DNA from: Dolomedes plantarius
Lineage: Eukaryota > Arthropoda > Arachnida > Araneae > Dolomedidae
Assembly: GCA_907164885.2 (NCBI GenBank)
Contig: OU015492.1
Coordinates: 204,226,968-204,290,967, forward strand
Length of the DNA stretch: 64,000 nt
Reading direction: 5' to 3'
This document shows, in pieces, positions 58,986-64,000 of this stretch. Numbering within the stretch: the stretch's first letter is position 1; each line of letters begins with the position of its first letter. Under the pieces are notes generated by a model. It was given only the letters and a program-made list of their open reading frames with translations, made no database searches and had not been told where the DNA came from. The position numbers were made by a program, and so were the translations under genes.

Positions 58986-60282
58986 TCTTCTGTCCGTGTG
59001 TATGTAACTGAACTCCTCCTAAACAACTGGACTGATTTTTATGAAATTTTGTGTGTGCGATTAAGTTGAATCGAGAATGGTTTAGATTCACAATTTGATC
59101 CGATAGAAAATGTTTTTATATTTTTAATTAATTAATAAAAAACCAACAATTTATAAGGGGGTGCGTCCGGTAAATGGAAGCTGTTACAGTTTGTGGAATC
59201 GGCCCTCTGGATAATGCCGTCCACGTTAGGTTTAGTTAGCAAACAGCGAGCGAAAAGATAAAACTAAATAAAATCAAAAAAGTTTGAAGTCATATATTAA
59301 ACCAGAATAGTAAATGAAAATAATAAACTTTCAAGTCAGATTTTATACTCTAAAATACATCAGATCCAACTGCATATTCATACTCTCGACACGCGATGGA
59401 AAATTCGAATCAACCACGCTAAGTGACACGAGATCTTTTTTAATCGCTACTGCAATTCCCCTCGCCTATATATTTGTGTCTATTGAAGAGCTAAAGACTA
59501 ATCTTCTATCCTGCTATCTTATTTCTGAATAAAAACTCCTCTGACATGTATAATCACCAGCCCACAACTTTCGAATAACGAATAAGTTTCACTTTACTCA
59601 GTAGAATACCGTGTCATCGTGGCGTATTCGGAAGGTCGCGCAAGTACCATGCTATCGACCCGGGTTCGGATGCAGAGTCGTGTAAATTTTGCTAGACCTG
59701 TTATTTCAGCATTTTTTAAGGCTTTTTTATTGCAGCTTTTATTTTATTATTTTTTTAATTATTATTTTATTTATTTTTTAAATTTTAATTTTAATTTAAT
59801 TTTATTATTTTTTAAAACTATTATTTTTATTTATTTTTATTTTTTAAATTTAAATTTAAATTTAATTTTATTATTTTTTAAAACTATTATTTTTATTTAT
59901 TTATTTTTTTTCAGCTTTTTTATGATGAAATACCGAATATAGCTGAAATCTGAGGAGTTATTATACATTTATATATTTTTAATTGGGTTTTCATATTATT
60001 AATATGTATAACATTTCGTATGCTTTTTTTCTATGTTATTTATACTGTGTTTAGTTTTTTAATGGATTTTTGTAGGCTTATTATAAATTTATATATTTTA
60101 TATTTTACTTTTCAGGATTTTTTGCTCCAATGATAAAGGCTAAATCTTTTCTATGTTACTTATACTGTGTTTAGTTTTTAAATTGATTTTGGTTAACAAA
60201 CATTCTTAAAATCCGGGGCAATGCCGGGTACTTCAGCTAGAATTACAACGTTTCAACAGGACAACGTCTGTCGGGTCTGCTA

Positions 60283-60283
<1 letters not shown>
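58986..60283 (+). mobile_element. Helitron-like element(s), two 3' ends
   Basis: Begins after a TA array with TCTTCTGTCCGTGTGTATGT. It ends either at CTAG 60237-60240, preceded by the hairpin-like ATCCGGGGCAATGCCGGGTA, or at CTAG 60280-60283, preceded by GTCTGTCGGGTCTG. Two CTAG ends 43 bp apart suggest a second terminus captured in tandem. 59744-59905 is a TTTTATTATTTTT-type tract with a duplication of period about 72. The 107-residue frame over that tract is an artefact of composition. Confidence 0.55.

Positions 60284-60320
<37 letters not shown>
60284..60320. repeat. (TA)n microsatellite
   Basis: TA array directly after the second Helitron-like CTAG end. Confidence 0.95.
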
Positions 60321-60323
<3 letters not shown>

Positions 60324-60771
60324 TATAAAACTAAAGGAGTATTAACATCAATGTATGTTATCTATTCAGGCAAGAAGAAATTAGCCATAATAGCCATTTT
60401 CTCTAAAGACCAAATCCTGGCCGCTATTTTCAGCTTGATGCTATGAAAGAAAACTACCTTTTGTTATAGTAGAACACAGTAATGTACGTTTTGTACAGAT
60501 TGTTGTACCACATTGCATCAGTATCGAATTAGTGTGTCTTTCGCAAAACCTCAAAGGCGTGAAACGAACTTTTTTATAGTTGCATATACCTGTATTATTA
60601 AAAATCCATTCCTTATCTAAGAGTCCATTGCACAAGAATCATTAATAATTTTTGTAACATATTTACTGACCTAAAGAGAATATGACATACGAATCACCCA
60701 AAGTATCAAATGTTCGTAACTGTACATGAAATGATAATTGGGTTAAAAAAGAAAAAAATAATGCCGAAATA
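60321..60771. other. Intergenic stretch, nothing recognised
   Basis: No frames or repeats of note up to the next Tc1 element. Confidence 0.5.
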
Positions 60772-62002
60772 CACTGCTGGCCACCCAAATTGCAACACCA
60801 AGAAAGACAAGAGATATCACAACAAAATTTATTTTGTAGATAACATGTTGACCAAGTATCAAATGATTAAATTTATAGACTTCTGTGAAGTGTGGTTCCT
60901 GCCAAAATCAGTAGCCAGAGTAGCTGCCATTGTTGGAGATCACCGCTGCCACACGCCTCGGCATTCCTTCAAAGATACTTTGGATGAGTTCTTGGGGTAC
61001 AGCAGACCAAGCAGCTTCCACACGTTGCCAAAGTTGATCTGCTGTGGCAGCTGGGGATGAAATCTGGGTCAATCGTAGAGCAACCATGGACCACATGTTT
61101 TCTATCGGCGAAAGATCCGGAGAGCGAGGCGGTCAGGGAAGCAATTCAATCTGGCGATTGACGAAGAACCGTTGGACAATGCGTGCCACGTGTGGTCGCC
61201 CATTATCCTGTTGAAATATGGCTGCATCCTCTCTTCACGGTGTCTCCAGACTCGAATGCGACCACCATGGTGTTGCAGACAGAAGCGTTTCTCGTCAGTA
61301 AAGACAATTTCATTCCATTCTGCCGTCCACATCCTTCTGTCATCGCACCATTGGCGGCGGAGACGTCTGTGGTTCTGCGTCAAGGGTAGACAAAGCAATG
61401 GACGTCTTGCGGACAGACCACTCTGCTGTAAACGGCGTCGAATGGTACGCGCAGACACTGGATGATGCGTTACAGACTGCATGTGCTGTGCTATGGTTCG
61501 TGATGTGACTGAGCGATCCGTCACTGCCATGAGCACAATTTGCCTGTCATCACGTGAAGTGGTGCGCTGAGGTGGATGCGATCGAACACGGCGGTCCGTC
61601 GTACCCTCCTGCATCCAACGATCACATATCCGCATTACAGTTGTTTGGTTTCGTCCAACACGACTACCGATTTCCCTGAAAGATAATCCACAATCTCGGT
61701 AGGCCACTATCCTTCCTCTGTCGAACTCGGATATTTGATCAAAATATGATCGCTGTTTTCGACAAGGCATAATTGAACGTTTTTTTGAAAAAACCACAAG
61801 AAAAACACAATTGCCGAACTTGAAATCGTCGAAATCTCCAAGCCTTAAATAGCGCTTTAAAGTGGCGCCACAGGCGCACGTGATGTGCGTCTGCGCTGAA
61901 ATTCTAATCATTTGCATATCTGACCTCCGCTAATGCATGTTGTAAATTTCATGTTATTTGCATGTTTCCTTCAGGGTGTTGCATTTACAGTGGCCAGCAG
62001 TG
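60772..62002 (-). mobile_element. Tc1-like element T1, copy B
   Basis: Ends CACTGCTGGCCACCCAAATT and ACAGTGGCCAGCAGTG, flanked by TA (60770-60771 and 62003-62004). It is 1231 bp, about 160 bp short because of a deletion in the transposase gene. The promoter-side 300 bp is shared with copy A (33925-34540), including TAATGCATGTTGTAAATTTC. Confidence 0.9.
60908..61770 (-). pseudogene. Tc1-like transposase (T1), internally deleted
   Basis: From ATG at 61770 the frame reads through HTH 1 (SEFDRGRIVAYRDCGLSFRE), HTH 2 (SARTIRRRLQQSGLSARR) and the first acidic motif EIVFTDEKRFCLQ. After WRHREERM the region up to just before the second acidic motif is missing, and the frame changes. The second motif (FQQDNGRPH in another frame, near 61215) and SPIENMW remain, with an extra stop near 61145. 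The last 62 codons, ending NNGSYSGY, are intact. Expected length is about 341 residues; roughly 54 codons are lost. Confidence 0.88.
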
Positions 62003-62805
62003 TAATAAACACTAGTTCGGGGGATGTTTATCCTGTATATAAAATTTTAAGTATCCCCTAAGCAAATTTTCCTCATAATAACAACCGTTTTGAGATACAT
62101 TTAGAAAAATGACAACCTATGGAGTCTGGGCTAGGGAATTTATCAAAGTAGTTTTTTCTTCTTATATGAGTTAATTTGAATTCTCCAGCTGGCTCATTGA
62201 TATTGGCTATAGTCGTCAAATAACAGTATGACAATATTTTTATGTATATTAAACTATAATTATATGAAATTTCCGTCAGATAAGTTTCATAAAGATATAA
62301 CACTAGAAATGACTGAGTAAGAGGATAGGGCTAGAATATCATAGTACAATGTGATAGAAAAATCAAAGAATAATTAAAAAATGAAATTTCCACACTCCCA
62401 TGCTCCAGTTATAATAAACTTTAAGAGTACGGATAAGAGAGATTTTAAAATTACTATTATACAGACATTTACCAATTAACTTCAAAATAATTAATTTCGT
62501 TTCCAGATAATGTGTCTTAGTTTCAGATAAAATGGTGAGAAATATTTGAGAGGAATTTAGATATTTCTGTTTAACTATTCCATGCTCCAACTTACTTTCT
62601 GATTTATGGTCGAAAATTTCTTTCATTGGGGCTATGTTTATACTATAATATAGAGTAAACATTCTCAATAAAGGATATCTTTGAATTAGAAATTTTCAAG
62701 CTAAGATAAATTACTGCAAATTTCCAGTTTTATTTCCACAAAAATCCTTGGAGATACATGTTTAAATTATAAAATCATAACTATAAGAACAAAACACTAT
62801 TATCA
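62003..62805. other. Intergenic stretch, nothing recognised
   Basis: AT-rich; a 101-residue minus-strand frame at 62363-62668 has no domain features. Confidence 0.5.
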
Positions 62806-62871
62806 CACTATATGGACAAAAGTATTTGGAAAGTGCATGTTTTTCAGAAAAAGTGGTTTATTACTCTATAT

Positions 62872-63615
62872 GAGTGGTTCCTAACCTTGGGTACGCGTAC
62901 CAGTACCGGTACGCGGACAAGTATCTACCGGTACGCGAATGATTTTACAATTTAAAACAAAAATCTATTGAAAATCTGTATTACAACAAAAGAAAATAAA
63001 TGACTATAATAACTAATAATCCATATGCTTAAATATTTTACTTTGGAATTTCTTATCCATTGTTTGTGTTGCAATACTTTATTGGGATTTACTAATCTCA
63101 AAAGATGCCGTCTACACATGAATGTGTTATCTATGACCGCCCCATAAATATTTGGCACTCGCCTGCGAATTATAACTGTGTCTATAACTGTGTTTGCGAA
63201 TTATAACTGTGTCTGAGAAGTTTCTTGCAAAGCAGTAAAATTGTTAATGCCATTTGCGACCACATATTTATGTGAAAAAGGATTTTCTGCAATGACTGCG
63301 ATGAAAACCAAATTTAGAGCTTTGCTGAACATTGAATCGGATCTTCGCCTTAAACTGACAAACATTGGCCCCGATATTACTTCTTTAGTTAATAATAAAC
63401 AGGCCCAACCTTCTCACTAATTATATATTTTTTAAAGTGATTATTATATTTTATGTATATGTTTATCAATAAAATATATCCCAAGTTACTTGAATTTATT
63501 ATAAATGTTCTCTATTGCATTTTATTCCCCATTTCAAAATTTTTGGTCTACCGGTACGTCATCAAATTGTTTACAACGTACAGGTACGGTACTATAAAAA
63601 GGATGGGAACCCATG
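62872..63615 (+). mobile_element. hAT element with perfect 8-bp duplication, internally deleted
   Basis: Ends GAGTGGTTCCTAACCTTGG and ATGGGAACCCATG (imperfect inverted pair, CAGTGGTTCCCAACC type) are flanked by CTCTATAT at 62864-62871 and 63616-63623. Both tips continue into GGTAC-rich sequence ('gtaccagtaccggtacgcg' and 'acgtacaggtacggtac'). At 744 bp it retains only the transposase C-terminus. Confidence 0.9.
63230..63420 (+). pseudogene. hAT transposase C-terminus
   Basis: Plus-strand frame LMPFATTYLCEKGFSAMTAM followed by KTKFRALLN and IESDLRLKLTNI, then a stop at about 63418. It is the conserved hAT dimerisation region of the ZBED5/GTF2IRD2-like type. The frame is clean across about 60 codons; everything upstream, including the DDE residues, has been deleted. 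Just before it (63160-63215) the phrase 'cgaattataactgtgtct' is duplicated. Confidence 0.85.
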
Positions 63616-63623
63616 CTCTATAT

Positions 63624-64000
63624 AGTAACTGGTAGGCTCTTCCTTTGTTTCTATTACAGCGGCAACACGTTTAAGCATATTTTCCACAAGTTTTCTGCAA
63701 GTCTGGCCAGGAGTAGCTCGCCATGCGTCTTGAAATGCATTGAAAAGAGATTGTTTCGAAGTTGGGCGTGGGAGGCGGTGTCGTACTCATGGCTCCAGTT
63801 CGTCCCACAAGTGCTCGATCGGATTGAGGCAGGTTCTCTGATAGGGCTAGTCCGGCAAACTCACCTCATTTTCACAATACCAGTCCAACACACGTTTTGC
63901 AGTATGACATGGAGCACGATCCTGTTGAAAGAAACAACCATCATCCGCGTACTACTGCTATAGCGTAGACAGGGCCGAATTATCTAGAACGTCGAGGTAC
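63624..64000 (-). pseudogene. Tc1-like transposase (T5), C-terminal part
   Basis: Minus-strand frame contains CFFQQDRAPCHTAKRVLDWY (second acidic motif) and CLNPIEHLWDELE (third, E), then FNAFQDAWRATPGQTCRKLV and NMLKRVAAVIETKEEPTSYY, the usual Tc1 C-terminus. Two stops interrupt it: TAG at 63847-63849 and TGA at 63787-63789. The N-terminal half lies beyond the window. Confidence 0.85.

Larger units (their letters stand above)
62806..64000 (-). mobile_element. Tc1-like element T5, split by hAT and running off the window
   Basis: The left tip CACTATATGGACAAAAGTAT (about 62806-62830) is a Tc1-type end. The element resumes at 63624 after the hAT insertion and continues to the end of the window, coding on the minus strand. 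Confidence 0.75.

Noticed and set aside
59619..59942. 107-residue hydrophobic plus-strand frame resembling a membrane protein
   Set aside because: It is a T-rich low-complexity tract with an internal duplication, giving runs of Phe, Leu and Ile.
63613..63963. 116-residue plus-strand frame at the window end
   Set aside because: It is the complement of the Tc1 transposase C-terminus, which has clear motifs on the minus strand.

Overview
The window looks like intergenic, repeat-saturated DNA from an arthropod nuclear genome. It is AT-rich, full of (TA)n arrays, and carries decayed or recent transposons of nearly every eukaryotic class. No convincing host gene, rRNA or bona fide tRNA gene is visible. 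Several Tc1-like proteins and a tRNA-derived SINE resemble repeats I associate with orb-weaving spiders, so a chelicerate (araneid-like) source is my best guess. That is inference, not proof.

Layout. 1-9 kb: Helitron/DINE-like elements with TC...CTAG ends (229-2110 with a reversed one nested at 868-1955; 6039-6911; 6999-8821, which carries an eight-unit 146-bp minisatellite) and a solo LTR with a perfect target duplication (4938-5446). 9.4-11.2 kb: a hAT element holding a second solo LTR. 12-15.9 kb: a long interspersed repeat and a SINE. 16.5-18.1 kb: two tandem duplications. 19.4-24.6 kb: a cluster of small DNA elements (a TIR candidate, a hAT MITE, two copies of a 249-bp TA-flanked MITE, a tRNA SINE, a PIF/Harbinger-like MITE). 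24.8-25.6 kb: a hAT transposase remnant. 26.6-28.0 kb: a frameshifted DD41D mariner, cut at its right end by a Ty3/Gypsy element (28036-33611) with nearly identical LTRs but broken gag and pol. 33.9-36.7 kb: an internally deleted Tc1 copy and a DD36E-spaced Tc1-like element. 38.4-42 kb: a 5'-truncated BEL/Pao pol with an open integrase frame. 42.8-45 kb: a SINE split by a Helitron-like element, then another Helitron-like element. 46-47.6 kb: a Tc1-like element with an uninterrupted 343-residue transposase, inserted beside a decayed LINE that is itself cut by a probable solo LTR. 50.6-51.5 kb: a three-unit 280-bp tandem repeat. 53.2-54.7 kb: a dead Tc1 copy between TA arrays. 56-58 kb: a SINE and the second copy of the long repeat. 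59-60.3 kb: Helitron-like ends. 60.8-62 kb: another internally deleted Tc1. 62.8 kb to the end: a Tc1 split by a hAT element with a perfect 8-bp target duplication.

How parts interact. The Helitron-like elements carry TA tracts at their 5' tip and near their 3' end. These have grown into long arrays, and TA-targeting Tc1/mariner elements lie directly in or beside several such arrays. At least six nested insertions let the relative order of events be read. Only one protein, the 343-residue Tc1 transposase at 46317-47348, looks capable of activity. The gypsy copy is young by LTR similarity but disabled. I found no evidence of a new biochemical system; the most informative signals are structural: an empty-site proof of Helitron-like ends, a tRNA-like module inside a gypsy LTR, and a templated-repair scar at the gypsy left junction.
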